Positions 25,648 to 34,409 are shown, counted from the stretch's first letter. The stretch is 64,000 bases of DNA from DMER64 sp041654355 (GCA_041654355.1 JBAZDQ010000006.1:1-64000); one strand, 5' to 3'. Notes: a model not told the origin generated them from the letters alone. Numbers and translations are program-made.

Positions 25648-26218
25648 GTTTTTTCATTTTTAAGATGACAAAGGAATAGATCTTATATACGATCCATCCC
25701 AGCAGCATTCCGAAAAGAGCTCCGCATATGACATCCGCCGGAAAATGTTTACCAACGTAGATCCGGCTGTATGAAACCATAACAGCCCACAAAAAAAGGA
25801 GTATTGTATACCATTTCTTCCGGTACACCAGGCTGGTGAAAGCCGTCAACCCAAAAACATTTGCCGCATGGGATGAGATGAAAGAGTAGAGTCCTCCTTT
25901 GCTCTCAAGCAAATGGATTCTGCCTTCCCATCCGGGAACGTGACAGGGTCTTATCCTTTGAACCCATTCCTTGATCAGGGAAGAGGAAATCTGGTCTGTC
26001 AGTAATAAAGTCAGTAATATGCCTCCGAGGGCAACCAGTGCCTTTTTCCACGGAAGTACCATAAAAAGTCCTCCCACTATCATCAGGTACAGCGGTAACC
26101 ACACGGGTATATTGGAAAGGATCTTCATCAGCGGGTCCAGGAAGGGACAATGAGCTCCATTGATGATGAAAAACAGATCGTGATCCAGCCGGATTATTGA
26201 TTCCACAATATGTTCCAT
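25628..26218 (-). CDS. PAP2-family membrane phosphatase
   Basis: Integral membrane phosphatase of the type-2 phosphatidic acid phosphatase superfamily, probably acting on a lipid phosphate such as undecaprenyl diphosphate or phosphatidate. The 196 residues hold five to six transmembrane helices and the three family motifs: KEWVQRIRP (K-x6-RP), SFISSHAAN (the usual PSGH reads SSHA) and SRIYVGKHFPADV (SR-x5-H-x3-D). The substrate cannot be told. It overlaps obgE by 25 nt and lplA by 20 nt, inside a tightly packed cluster. Confidence 0.88.
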   Translation of the reverse strand: MEHIVESIIRLDHDLFFIINGAHCPFLDPLMKILSNIPVWLPLYLMIVGGLFMVLPWKKALVALGGILLTLLLTDQISSSLIKEWVQRIRPCHVPGWEGRIHLLESKGGLYSFISSHAANVFGLTAFTSLVYRKKWYTILLFLWAVMVSYSRIYVGKHFPADVICGALFGMLLGWIVYKIYSFVILKMKKHALPDR

Positions 26219-27189
26219 ATCTGCTCCTTAAGTTGGTCAATGTTTTTTCCGGTAACAGATGATATCAACAATACAGGAAGGGAGCGCGGAACACGTCGTC
26301 TGAGTGCTTTTTCCTGTTGTTCATCCAAAAGATCTGCCTTGGTTACGGCAAGCATCTTCTGTTTGTCCATGAGTTCTGCCTTGTATTGCCTCAATTCCCT
26401 CAGCAATATTTGGTATTCGCCCGTAATGTCGGGACAGTCCGCAGGAACCAGGAACAACAGGATGGAATTTCTTTCAATGTGACGCAGGAAGCGGAGTCCC
26501 AATCCCCGGCCTTCATGGGCTCCCTCAATAATACCGGGTATGTCAGCCATAACAAAAGAACGGTTGTCGGACAGGGATACAATCCCCAGTTGAGGGACTA
26601 GTGTCGTAAAGGGATAATCCGCTATCTTAGGTCTGGCGGCCGAGACAGCGGTCAAAAGCGTGGATTTGCCGGCGTTGGGAAATCCTACCAGCCCCACATC
26701 TGCCAGCAGTTTCAGTTCCAGGATAAACCAGTTTTCCTCACCCGGTTGTCCCGGTTGAGCATACCGTGGAGTCTGGCGGGTGGAGGATTTGAAATGGTTG
26801 TTGCCCTGCCCGCCTTTGCCTCCCTTGCATAAAATAAATTCTTCTCCCGGGGTTGTGAGTTCAGCCATGATTTCTTCTGTCTCTGCCCGTTTTATAACAG
26901 TTCCCTGGGGGACATCTACATAGATATCTTTTCCGTCCGCTCCGTGGGCCAGATTACCCCGTCCGGCCTCCCCGTTATCGGCACGGATGTGTTTTCTGTA
27001 TTTGAGGTGTATCAATGTCCAGAACTGTGGATTGACTTTCAGGATAATATGACCTCCACGTCCCCCATCGCCCCCGTCGGGGCCTCCTTTGGGGACGTAT
27101 TTGGCCCGTAGCAAATGCACAGAGCCTGCACCTCCGTTGCCGGATGAGCAAAAAAGTTTTACGTAGTCTACAAAATTGGTTTCAGACAT
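26194..27189 (-). CDS. obgE: Obg-family GTPase
   Basis: Ribosome-associated GTPase of 50S assembly and stress signalling. The 331 residues show the glycine-rich Obg fold (residues 1-158: GGPDGGDGGRGGHI, NLAHGADGKDIYVDVPQGT, CKGGKGGQGNNHFKSS) and the G domain with GFPNAGKSTLL (G1), the DIPGIIEGAHEGRGLG stretch (G3) and TKAD (G4). The C-terminal OCT domain of some firmicute Obg proteins is absent, as usual here. Its start lies inside the adk 3' end (22-nt overlap). Confidence 0.96.
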   Translation of the reverse strand: MSETNFVDYVKLFCSSGNGGAGSVHLLRAKYVPKGGPDGGDGGRGGHIILKVNPQFWTLIHLKYRKHIRADNGEAGRGNLAHGADGKDIYVDVPQGTVIKRAETEEIMAELTTPGEEFILCKGGKGGQGNNHFKSSTRQTPRYAQPGQPGEENWFILELKLLADVGLVGFPNAGKSTLLTAVSAARPKIADYPFTTLVPQLGIVSLSDNRSFVMADIPGIIEGAHEGRGLGLRFLRHIERNSILLFLVPADCPDITGEYQILLRELRQYKAELMDKQKMLAVTKADLLDEQQEKALRRRVPRSLPVLLISSVTGKNIDQLKEQIWNILWNQ

Positions 27190-27743
27190 TGACTTACCTG
27201 GTTGAGAGTGTATTCCGGAGTTTTAGAACTGTCAACGGATACAAATTTATTCTGTTTTTTATAATGATCAATAATGGGTTCGGTCTGGGTATGGTACGTG
27301 GCCAGTCGGTGACGTACCCTTTCGGCATCCGTGTCATCCGGCCTGTTCTCAATGGAAGCACGGCGTAAAAGTCTGGTTTCGCATATGGAATCGTCAATGT
27401 CCAGCAATATGAGCAGTTTCAGTGGATGTCCCTTCGTCTCCAGAAAATCATCCAGCGCCCTGGCCTGGGGCAATGTCCTGGGAAAACCGTCAAAAAGGAA
27501 ACCGCGTGCATTGGGATGTGCTTCCAGGTTGTTCGATATCAGGGATATGACGATCTTGTCCGAGACCAGGTCACCCTTGGAGAGGACGGCTTCTACTTCC
27601 TTACCCAGCGGGGTGCCTTGTTCAATTTCGTTTCTTAGCATATCTCCCGTGGAAAGATGCACAAAACCAAATGCTTCCACCATCAATTTCGCCAGAGTCC
27701 CTTTCCCCGATCCGGGAGGGCCTGCAATAATAATGTTTACCAT
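27168..27743 (-). CDS. adk: Adenylate kinase
   Basis: Interconverts ATP + AMP and 2 ADP. The 191-residue protein has the P-loop GPPGSGKGT (8-16), the AMP-binding HLSTGDMLRNE, and GFLFDGFPRTLPQA. The lid is the short type (NRPDDTDAERVRHRLA) without zinc cysteines. It begins 3 nt after the hpt stop and overlaps obgE by 22 nt. Confidence 0.97.
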   Translation of the reverse strand: MVNIIIAGPPGSGKGTLAKLMVEAFGFVHLSTGDMLRNEIEQGTPLGKEVEAVLSKGDLVSDKIVISLISNNLEAHPNARGFLFDGFPRTLPQARALDDFLETKGHPLKLLILLDIDDSICETRLLRRASIENRPDDTDAERVRHRLATYHTQTEPIIDHYKKQNKFVSVDSSKTPEYTLNQVSQCLKPIL

Positions 27744-27746
27744 GAT

Positions 27747-28283
27747 TCAATCTATTACGTAAAGGTCTTTGTATTGTCTTCCCAGATTGTTGTAATCCAG
27801 TCCGTATCCTACAACAAAAGCGTTGGGGATCTTTATGCACGCATAATCTATGGGAATATCGGCCTTATAGGCGGCAGGCTTGAACAGAAGGGTGCATATC
27901 TTAATTTGTTTGGGATTCATTTTCTTCAGATCGTCCAGCAGGTTGGCAATGGTAGTGCCGCTGTCTACAATATCTTCCAGCACTACTACGGTCCGGTCGG
28001 TGATGTCGGTGCATAAGCCCAGTACCTCCCGGACAGTTCCGGTACTGCAGGTTCCGCTGTAAGAAGCAAGTTTTACGAAAGTGACCTCGCAATTGAGCGT
28101 TATTTTCTTCATCAGATCTGCTGTAAACATGAATGATCCGTTAAGAATACTCACAAATACGGGCTTGTCTTCTTCTTTCAGATCCCGGTTTAATTGTACA
28201 GCTACCCGGGAGATAGCTTTGTCTATTTCCGTGTACGGGATGTATGTACGGAAAGTTTTATCTTGAAGGGTTATGTGTTCCAT
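27747..28283 (-). CDS. hpt: Hypoxanthine phosphoribosyltransferase
   Basis: Purine salvage: joins hypoxanthine (and guanine) to PRPP. The 178-residue protein shows the active-site loop (KLASYSGTCSTG), the PRPP-binding motif VVVLEDIVDSGTTI and the purine-binding region near VGYGLDYNNLGR. The -7 box TATTTTTG ends only 4 nt before its ATG, so the message is probably leaderless. It heads the cluster hpt-adk-obgE-PAP2-lplA. Confidence 0.96.
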   Translation of the reverse strand: MEHITLQDKTFRTYIPYTEIDKAISRVAVQLNRDLKEEDKPVFVSILNGSFMFTADLMKKITLNCEVTFVKLASYSGTCSTGTVREVLGLCTDITDRTVVVLEDIVDSGTTIANLLDDLKKMNPKQIKICTLLFKPAAYKADIPIDYACIKIPNAFVVGYGLDYNNLGRQYKDLYVID

Positions 28284-28287
28284 GGAA

Positions 28288-28295
28288 CAAAAATA
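28288..28295 (-). promoter_or_regulatory. -7 promoter box for hpt cluster
   Basis: Reverse strand TATTTTTG matches TAnnTTTG and is separated from the hpt ATG by exactly 4 nt (TTCC). Confidence 0.55.
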
Positions 28296-28300
28296 ATGAT

Positions 28301-28308
28301 TAAATTTG
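28301..28308 (+). promoter_or_regulatory. -7 promoter box for purE
   Basis: TAAATTTG matches TAnnTTTG, 21 nt before the purE ATG at 28330; divergent from the hpt box only 5 nt away, so the two core promoters cannot easily be bound at once. Confidence 0.55.
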
Positions 28309-28329
28309 GACTTTTAACAGCAACAGATC

Positions 28330-28839
28330 ATGAATCCTCAAGTCAGTATCATAATGGGCAGTTTATCGGATATGCCGGTAATGGAAGATGCCGCCCGTTT
28401 TCTGGAACAAATGGAAATCCCTTTTGAGATCAATGCCTTGTCTGCACACAGAACCCCCGATAAGGTTGCGGATTTTGCCCGAAATGCATCCAAAAGAGGC
28501 GTCCGTGTGATCATTGCCGGGGCAGGAGGGGCAGCCCACCTTCCCGGAGTCATTGCCGCCTATGCCGACATTCCTGTAATAGGAGTTCCCGTCAGGTCTT
28601 CGAATTCACTTGCCGGACTGGATTCCATCTTATCCATTCTGCAAATGCCTTCGGGTATCCCGGTTGCAACCATGGCATTGGACGGAGCCCGTAATGCTGC
28701 CATTTTTGCCGCAGGTATACTGGCCCTGGGGAATGAAGAACTGGCCGGAAGGATGAAAGCATTTCGTCATTCACTCACACGTAAAGTGGAAGATGCGAAC
28801 GAATCCATCAAAAAAATCCAATACAAATATAAAATCTGA
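28330..28839 (+). CDS. purE: N5-carboxyaminoimidazole ribonucleotide mutase
   Basis: Purine biosynthesis step converting N5-CAIR to CAIR. The 169-residue, class I PurE has the N-terminal MGSLSDMPVM loop, the SAHRTPD motif with the catalytic histidine, IAGAGGAAHLPG and the PVRSSNSLAGLDSILSILQM region. No purK is adjacent. The gene is followed 54 nt later by the barrel protein gene on the same strand. Confidence 0.96.
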   Translation: MNPQVSIIMGSLSDMPVMEDAARFLEQMEIPFEINALSAHRTPDKVADFARNASKRGVRVIIAGAGGAAHLPGVIAAYADIPVIGVPVRSSNSLAGLDSILSILQMPSGIPVATMALDGARNAAIFAAGILALGNEELAGRMKAFRHSLTRKVEDANESIKKIQYKYKI

Positions 28840-28893
28840 ATTATAAGATAACAAAAATGCTCATCAGAGGGGAGCGAAAGAGGGGAAAGCATT

Positions 28894-30801
28894 ATGAGAA
28901 AAGTTTGTTATGTGCTCTTATGCAGCACCGTTTGGGGTTTTGCCTATGGACAGAGCCCGGAATTCTTAATGGAAGAACTGGCGCAGACCGGCAGGTTTAA
29001 TCCGGATGACTTTGAAGAGATCCTCGGATCACGAATAAGTTTGAATGCAGCGACCGAAGAAGAGCTGCAAATGACCGGTTTTCTTTCTTTGTACCAAGTT
29101 CGATCCCTGCTGGATTACAGAGAACGTTACGGGGATTTTTTCACCTGGGCAGAGATACATCTGATACCGGGTTTTTCGGAAAAAGATGCGCAATGGCTCG
29201 CCTTGTTTTTTACATTGGAACCAAAACGACGACCCCTGCCTGTGAACCTGCGTTCGGTTATAAGGAACGGTCGGCGTTCTCTTATGCTCCAGACTCGCAC
29301 TTTTTTTCCCCGGGGAGAACCTTACAGTCTCATAACCGAACAGGAATACCTACACAATCCCAATTCCCGCTACCTGGGATTGCCCTGGTACCGCTATGCC
29401 CGTTACAATTATGATTATTACGGGAAACTGCAATGGGGCTTTACCCTGGAAAGCGATCCCGGAGAACGCTCATTGGCTGATTTTGTGTCATGGCACGTGA
29501 ATTTGAAGAACATGGGATCATTGAAATCTTTGGTATTGGGGGATTTCAGGGCACGTTTTGGACAGGGGCTGTTGATATGGAACGGAACTCATTTTGGAGC
29601 CTCGTTGTCCCCGTCGTCATTATTTAACAAAGAAATGGGCCTCACAGGTTACACATCCCGGGACGAGAACAGAGCCTTTAGGGGAGCCGGGGCCACATTT
29701 TCTATAAAAGATCTTGACATATCCGTTTTTGCATCGTATCGCAGGCTGGATGCACGTATTATTCCGGAAGGATTCACTTCGCTGGTGGAAACCGGGTACC
29801 ACCGTACGCCCCTTGAAACGGGGAAAAAAAACACACTCAAGGCGTGGACGACAGGCGTGAATATGTCCTATCAGGGAAGCGGATGGAAAGTGGGAACTAC
29901 GGTTTTGGGATATGGTTACAACAAACCGGACGCAAGCAGGATTACTTATTATAATCAATTTAAAGACAGGACGTTGCCTTTCGGCGGGTTGGCGTTGGAT
30001 TACTCGGGAAGGTATGGTTCATGGCTTTTTTTTTCAGAAGTTGCCACGGATGCGGGGTTGTCACCTGCCTTTTTGGGTGGTGTGATCCGTTATGGCAGGG
30101 AAGGGGCCAGGGCGGCACTGGTAATCAGGTGCTTTACACCATCTTTTACCGCGGCATACGGAACGGATACCGGTAAAAATTCTTCCTCTTCCAATGAATA
30201 CAGCGTGCAATTTTCCGCCTGCCGGAATGTGTTCAAAAAATGGAATTTGACCGGGAATGCCTGGTTTTATTATTTCCCTGTATCCAGATACCTGTGTCAT
30301 GATAAATCTTACGGATGGGATTTTCGCGTACAACTTCAACGTGACGACCACCTGTTTTCGGTCCGTCAGCAAAGGTCCATCCTGGATAAAGGGATCACGG
30401 ACAAACAATACCTGCGCTTACAAACAACGTTTTTCCTGAACGAGACCCTTTCCCTTGGATTGCGCACGGATCTGGTTAATTGCATTTTACGGGAAACGAA
30501 AAATGATTGGGGAGTGGCTGCTTATATTCAATTGGCTTACCGGGATAAAAAAGAAAAATTAACAGGTTCATTCCGGTTGAGTGTATTCAATACCCATTCC
30601 TGGGACAGCCGGATATACGTTTATGAATCGGACGTGCTTTACGGTTTTTCCGTCCCGGCACTATACGGGAAAGGGATCAGGAGTTATCTGAATATCAAAT
30701 ATACCCCTTTGCCTTATATGGATTTGTGGTTGAGGGTGTCCTGTACGTTTAAGGACAAACCGGATCTGGATACTAAGATACAGGTTCGGGTTCGTTTTTG
30801 A
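28894..30801 (+). CDS. Outer-membrane barrel protein with ComEA-like helix-hairpin-helix domain
   Basis: A 635-residue exported protein. Residues 1-19 form a signal peptide ending AYG|Q. Residues about 48-108 hold a tandem helix-hairpin-helix unit closely resembling ComEA (ISLNAATEEELQ, then LLDYRERYGDF, then IHLIPGFSEKDAQWL), a fold that binds DNA in competence proteins. The remainder (from about 115) is rich in alternating aromatic/polar strands and ends in KIQVRVRF, typical of an outer-membrane beta-barrel. The leader contains two purine runs (AGAGGGGA) but no proper Shine-Dalgarno. Such proteins are annotated across Bacteroidota without a known role. The 3' end overlaps the convergent lipid kinase by 29 nt. 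Confidence 0.8.
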   Translation: MRKVCYVLLCSTVWGFAYGQSPEFLMEELAQTGRFNPDDFEEILGSRISLNAATEEELQMTGFLSLYQVRSLLDYRERYGDFFTWAEIHLIPGFSEKDAQWLALFFTLEPKRRPLPVNLRSVIRNGRRSLMLQTRTFFPRGEPYSLITEQEYLHNPNSRYLGLPWYRYARYNYDYYGKLQWGFTLESDPGERSLADFVSWHVNLKNMGSLKSLVLGDFRARFGQGLLIWNGTHFGASLSPSSLFNKEMGLTGYTSRDENRAFRGAGATFSIKDLDISVFASYRRLDARIIPEGFTSLVETGYHRTPLETGKKNTLKAWTTGVNMSYQGSGWKVGTTVLGYGYNKPDASRITYYNQFKDRTLPFGGLALDYSGRYGSWLFFSEVATDAGLSPAFLGGVIRYGREGARAALVIRCFTPSFTAAYGTDTGKNSSSSNEYSVQFSACRNVFKKWNLTGNAWFYYFPVSRYLCHDKSYGWDFRVQLQRDDHLFSVRQQRSILDKGITDKQYLRLQTTFFLNETLSLGLRTDLVNCILRETKNDWGVAAYIQLAYRDKKEKLTGSFRLSVFNTHSWDSRIYVYESDVLYGFSVPALYGKGIRSYLNIKYTPLPYMDLWLRVSCTFKDKPDLDTKIQVRVRF

Positions 30802-31768
30802 CAAAAGGCACAAAACCTTCACCTACCAGCAGACGCAGGGAAGACGGAATAATTTTGAACTGGTAGGGAGGCGTTCCCATGGGTTCGCCATCGGTTTCCA
30901 GGAACCCGGCATTCTTGCTGTTAGGCAGAATTTCCACTGTTTTTCCGCGGCCGTGAAGTGATTCTTTAAAAGAGTATACTTCACCGCCAATAAAATGCTT
31001 GATCCTCAATCCCAGGGATACTTTGTTCATAGGTCCAACCAGTGTAACGTCAAACAACCCGTCATCGGGGATAGCCAGGGGCAGCGCTTTCATGCCGCTT
31101 CCAATAAATTTTCCTATCCCGATACTGCAGGTCAACACGGCTCCTTCGTAAAAAATTTGTCCGTCAATTAATATGCGAAGATCTTTACACCGGTAAAACA
31201 AAAACTGGTGGAGCAGGCTGTTCAAATATTGTGCTTTTCCCCGTTTGTATTCCTGCTCAACTTTCTTTTCGTAATGCCTGATTACTGCGGCATCCAGCCC
31301 CATACCGGCGGCATTGGCAAAATAACGCGTTCTTTCGATCCCGAAATCCTGGAAAGACACCCAGCCTACATCTGTTAAAACACTTTTCCCTTTGATAATC
31401 GTTTCCATAGCTTTCTCGTAATCGGTGGAAATATCATAGGATGTAACCATGTCGTTGCCGGTTCCAATGGGAATGATCCCTATGGTTATGGTATTCGTGG
31501 GGACTTCCTGTTGATAGAAAATACCGTTTATCACTTCATGAAAAGTACCGTCTCCTCCTATGACAATGAAATGCCGGATCCCTTCACGGATTGCTTCTAT
31601 GGTAATGGTAACGGCATGATACTTGTGCTTTGTGAAAACGCATTCAAAATTCAGGTTGTGCGCTATGAAAAAGTTAGAGATACGCGGCCACATTACCGCT
31701 GTTTTTCCCCCGCCGGCTATGGGGTTAAGTATGATCATCCAAGGAGTAGAGGACATAATAACTGACAT
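30773..31768 (-). CDS. Diacylglycerol/lipid kinase family protein
   Basis: A 331-residue member of the DagK/YegS/sphingosine-kinase family, cytoplasmic or membrane-associated, phosphorylating a lipid alcohol with ATP. Evidence: NPIAGGGK near the N-terminus, the catalytic loop IVIGGDGTFHEVINGI, IPIGTGND, and the C-terminal beta-sandwich domain (GDGLFDVTLV-like DDGLFDVTLVGPM). Bacteroidales make sphingolipids, so a ceramide or sphingoid substrate is as conceivable as diacylglycerol; sequence does not decide. Starts at ATG 31768 or 31756. It is expressed from the box at 31782-31789, divergent to parA. Confidence 0.85.
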   Translation of the reverse strand: MSVIMSSTPWMIILNPIAGGGKTAVMWPRISNFFIAHNLNFECVFTKHKYHAVTITIEAIREGIRHFIVIGGDGTFHEVINGIFYQQEVPTNTITIGIIPIGTGNDMVTSYDISTDYEKAMETIIKGKSVLTDVGWVSFQDFGIERTRYFANAAGMGLDAAVIRHYEKKVEQEYKRGKAQYLNSLLHQFLFYRCKDLRILIDGQIFYEGAVLTCSIGIGKFIGSGMKALPLAIPDDGLFDVTLVGPMNKVSLGLRIKHFIGGEVYSFKESLHGRGKTVEILPNSKNAGFLETDGEPMGTPPYQFKIIPSSLRLLVGEGFVPFVKNEPEPVS

Positions 31769-31781
31769 TGAATTGAAAGTT

Positions 31782-31789
31782 CAAAAATA
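31782..31789 (-). promoter_or_regulatory. -7 promoter box for the lipid kinase gene
   Basis: Reverse strand TATTTTTG, a TAnnTTTG match, 13 nt upstream of the ATG at 31768. Confidence 0.5.
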
Positions 31790-31811
31790 AGAATATTTGT
31801 GGTATTTATAG

Positions 31812-31819
31812 TATATTTG
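31812..31819 (+). promoter_or_regulatory. -7 promoter box for parA-parB
   Basis: TATATTTG, a TAnnTTTG match, 28 nt upstream of the parA ATG at 31848. Confidence 0.6.
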
Positions 31820-31847
31820 TCAAATTGAAATCATATCAGCAAGACTC

Positions 31848-32621
31848 ATGGGTAAAGTAATCGCCATTGCAAATCAGAAAGGAGGAGTAGGAAAAACGAC
31901 CACAGCCATTAATCTGGCTGCCTCACTGGCCGTTATGGAAAAAAATGTTTTACTGGTAGATGCAGATCCACAGGCGAATACCACTTCCGGACTTTGTTTT
32001 GACCCGAATGCCGGCAGCGGTGACACGCTTTATGAATGCCTGATAGGAAAAGTCCCTATTGAAAAAACCATCATACAGACGGAAATTGAAGGCCTCAAAC
32101 TGATCCCTTCGCACATTGACCTGGTGGGAGCTGAAATTGAATTGCTTTCTGTCCCTGAACGTGAACAGGTTATGAAACAGAACCTGGATTCCATCAGGCA
32201 ACATTTTGATTATATATTTATTGACTGTTCTCCGTCTCTGGGTCTGATCACGGTTAATGCACTAACAGCTGCTGATTCGGTGATAATTCCGGTCCAGTGT
32301 GAGTTTTTTTCCCTGGAAGGACTGGGAAAATTGCTCAACACCATCAAGATCGTACAAAGCCGTCTGAATACCAATCTGGCCATAGAAGGGTTTTTACTGA
32401 CCATGTACGATGTGCGTCTTCGTTCCCACAACCAGATTGTGGAAGAGGTCAGGCACCATTTTCAAGATATGGTCTTTCAAACCGTGATACAGCGCAATGT
32501 CCGGCTGAGTGAATCACCTTCGCACGGAAAACCTGTGGTATTGTACGATGCCGCATCGGTAGGCAGCAATAATTATCTGAATCTGGCCAGGGAATTTTTA
32601 AAGAAAAACAGGCATGACTAA
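31848..32621 (+). CDS. parA: Chromosome-partitioning ATPase ParA
   Basis: Walker-type ATPase driving origin segregation with ParB. The 257-residue protein has the deviant Walker A KGGVGKTT (11-18), VDADPQANTTSG, the Walker B-like IFIDCSPSLGLI and the NAL segment of chromosomal Soj proteins. No N-terminal HTH extension is present, so it is the chromosomal type. It overlaps parB by 8 nt. Confidence 0.96.
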   Translation: MGKVIAIANQKGGVGKTTTAINLAASLAVMEKNVLLVDADPQANTTSGLCFDPNAGSGDTLYECLIGKVPIEKTIIQTEIEGLKLIPSHIDLVGAEIELLSVPEREQVMKQNLDSIRQHFDYIFIDCSPSLGLITVNALTAADSVIIPVQCEFFSLEGLGKLLNTIKIVQSRLNTNLAIEGFLLTMYDVRLRSHNQIVEEVRHHFQDMVFQTVIQRNVRLSESPSHGKPVVLYDAASVGSNNYLNLAREFLKKNRHD

Positions 32622-33510
32622 GAAACCGGCTTTAGGAAAAGGTTTGGGAGCCTTGATTTCTGAATCACCTTCGCTGGGAGACTGGAAACCCCGGAATCCT
32701 GTGGTGCTTCCTCAAATGGAAGGCACTTCCATGGTTGATATCGCGCAAATAGAGGTAAACCCGGAACAGCCCAGAAAAGAATTTAATGAAGAAGCCCTTG
32801 CCGAGTTGGCTGCTTCCATCAGAACCCTTGGTCTGATCCAGCCCATAACGCTCCGGAAACTTGCTGCAAACCGTTACCAGGTAGTAAGCGGCGAACGAAG
32901 GCTCAGGGCCGCCGTCATGGCGGGTTTGACCAGGGTCCCAGCCTATATCCGTCAGGTTGAAGACGGGGAATTGCTGGAAATGGCTCTGGTGGAAAACATA
33001 CAGCGCGAGAACCTGGATGCGATGGAAATTGCTTTCGGATTCCAGCGGTTGATAGAAGAATGCAGCCTGACTCAGGAAAAATTGGCCGACCGGGTGGGGA
33101 AGAAACGAGCTACTGTTGCCAATTATTTGAGATTGATACAATTACCTGCAGAGATCCAGTTGCTCATCAGGGCCGGGGCTTTGACCATGGGACATGCCCG
33201 TGCACTTCTATCCCTGGAAGATGATGAAGCCCGATTGGCGCTGGCCCGTAAAATTGTTGATAAAGATTTATCGGTCAGGAAAGTGGAAGAGATGGTACGC
33301 CCCAAAGATCCTGTCTCCCCCAGATCCGAACACAATGATGCGGAATTACCCGATATCTATTACCGGGTTCTGGAAAAAATAGGCAGGTATTTCAATCACA
33401 ATATTAGCGTGAAAAGGAATCCGAAAGGAGAAGGGGTCTTGTCCATTCATTGCTCCAGTGACTCAGAAATGGAAGCTTTCCTGGATGCACTAGAAAAGAA
33501 CAATATATAG
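32614..33510 (+). CDS. parB: Chromosome-partitioning protein ParB
   Basis: parS-binding CTP-dependent clamp. The 298 residues include the N-terminal ParA-interacting segment (KKPALGKGLGALI), the N-engagement domain with PEQPRKEFNEEAL and the CTP-binding motif VVSGERRLRAA, the helix-turn-helix (LTQEKLADRVGKKRATVANYLRL) and the C-terminal dimerisation domain. I found no parS palindrome (TGTTNCACGTGAAACA type) near the operon. Confidence 0.96.
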   Translation: MTKKPALGKGLGALISESPSLGDWKPRNPVVLPQMEGTSMVDIAQIEVNPEQPRKEFNEEALAELAASIRTLGLIQPITLRKLAANRYQVVSGERRLRAAVMAGLTRVPAYIRQVEDGELLEMALVENIQRENLDAMEIAFGFQRLIEECSLTQEKLADRVGKKRATVANYLRLIQLPAEIQLLIRAGALTMGHARALLSLEDDEARLALARKIVDKDLSVRKVEEMVRPKDPVSPRSEHNDAELPDIYYRVLEKIGRYFNHNISVKRNPKGEGVLSIHCSSDSEMEAFLDALEKNNI

Positions 33511-33524
33511 CCGATCCCGTATTT

Positions 33525-34409
33525 GTGAAACGTTGCCTGTTCATCCTTATATACCTGTTTGTATCCGTGACTTCAGTCTACGGCCAGTTTGCCGTGGATA
33601 TGGGAGATCAGGATGCACAGTCACGCAGTGATACCACTGTACAGGCAAAAGAGCCATTTAAATTGAAAACATATTTTACCGCCCTGGCCGGCAAAGATTC
33701 TCTAAAACTGAGCAGGGTCTTTTCCGGGGCACTGGTCCTTCCGGGTTACTCCCAGGCTTATAACCGTCAGTACTGGAAGATCCCTGTAGTATATGCCGGA
33801 ATGGGTGCCGGCATTTATATGGGGTATCGTTATAATATGAAATACCTGGAAACGGAAAATGACACGTATGCATTGTACCGGAATCTGTGTTATGTGGGAG
33901 CCGGCCTTTTTTATTGGGGCAGTTTGCTGGACGGTGTGGTAAAATTCAGGTATGACAAAGAAGTGTTGCCGGCCAGAGCCACTCTTTATTCTGCTTTATT
34001 GCCCGGTTTGGGACAGATTTATAACAGGGACTATTGGAAAATTCCCGTCATATACGGAGGCCTTATAGCCTGCGGATACTTCTGGCAATACAACGGGATG
34101 CAGTACCAACGTTACAAAACCATGTATAACCACGCAACGTCCAGTCCTTCCAGGTACGATGGATGGATGACCCCGGAAAATATCAAATGGTACCGCGATT
34201 CTTTCAGGCGGTACCGGGATTATTCCATTATTGCCACTGTTCTGGTATACGCGCTTAACATCATAGATGCTAATGTTTTTGCCCATTTCCAGGATTTTGA
34301 CATAAGTGATGATCTGACCTTGCGTATTGAACCGGGAATCATTTCCCAGGGTATGTATGCATCTGCCTCTTACCCGGGAGCAGGAATACAAATGAGACTT
34401 ACCTTTTAA
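33525..34409 (+). CDS. DUF5683-type membrane protein with internal duplication
   Basis: A 294-residue protein of unknown function belonging to the family often found after parB in Bacteroidales. It has a signal peptide (1-20, ending VYG) and a GTG start. The family core, normally present once as PGLGQIYNRxYWKxPIVYGG, appears twice: PGYSQAYNRQYWKIPVVYAG at about 74-93 and PGLGQIYNRDYWKIPVIYGG at about 161-180, each followed by a hydrophobic stretch and an aromatic-rich segment. The C-terminus (RRYRDYSIIATVLVYALNII, then DLTLRIEPG) matches the single-copy family. It is probably exported to the envelope. It shares the operon with parA, parB and the lytic transglycosylase. Confidence 0.8.
   Translation: MKRCLFILIYLFVSVTSVYGQFAVDMGDQDAQSRSDTTVQAKEPFKLKTYFTALAGKDSLKLSRVFSGALVLPGYSQAYNRQYWKIPVVYAGMGAGIYMGYRYNMKYLETENDTYALYRNLCYVGAGLFYWGSLLDGVVKFRYDKEVLPARATLYSALLPGLGQIYNRDYWKIPVIYGGLIACGYFWQYNGMQYQRYKTMYNHATSSPSRYDGWMTPENIKWYRDSFRRYRDYSIIATVLVYALNIIDANVFAHFQDFDISDDLTLRIEPGIISQGMYASASYPGAGIQMRLTF

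Noticed and set aside
28868..28886. Two GGGG runs before the barrel protein gene, as a possible quadruplex or Shine-Dalgarno.
   Set aside because: Only two G runs are present, too few for a quadruplex, and neither is a good match to the anti-Shine-Dalgarno at proper spacing.
31769..31847. parS site near parA-parB.
   Set aside because: I found no TGTTNCACGTGAAACA-like palindrome in this gap or in the nearby sequence that I inspected.
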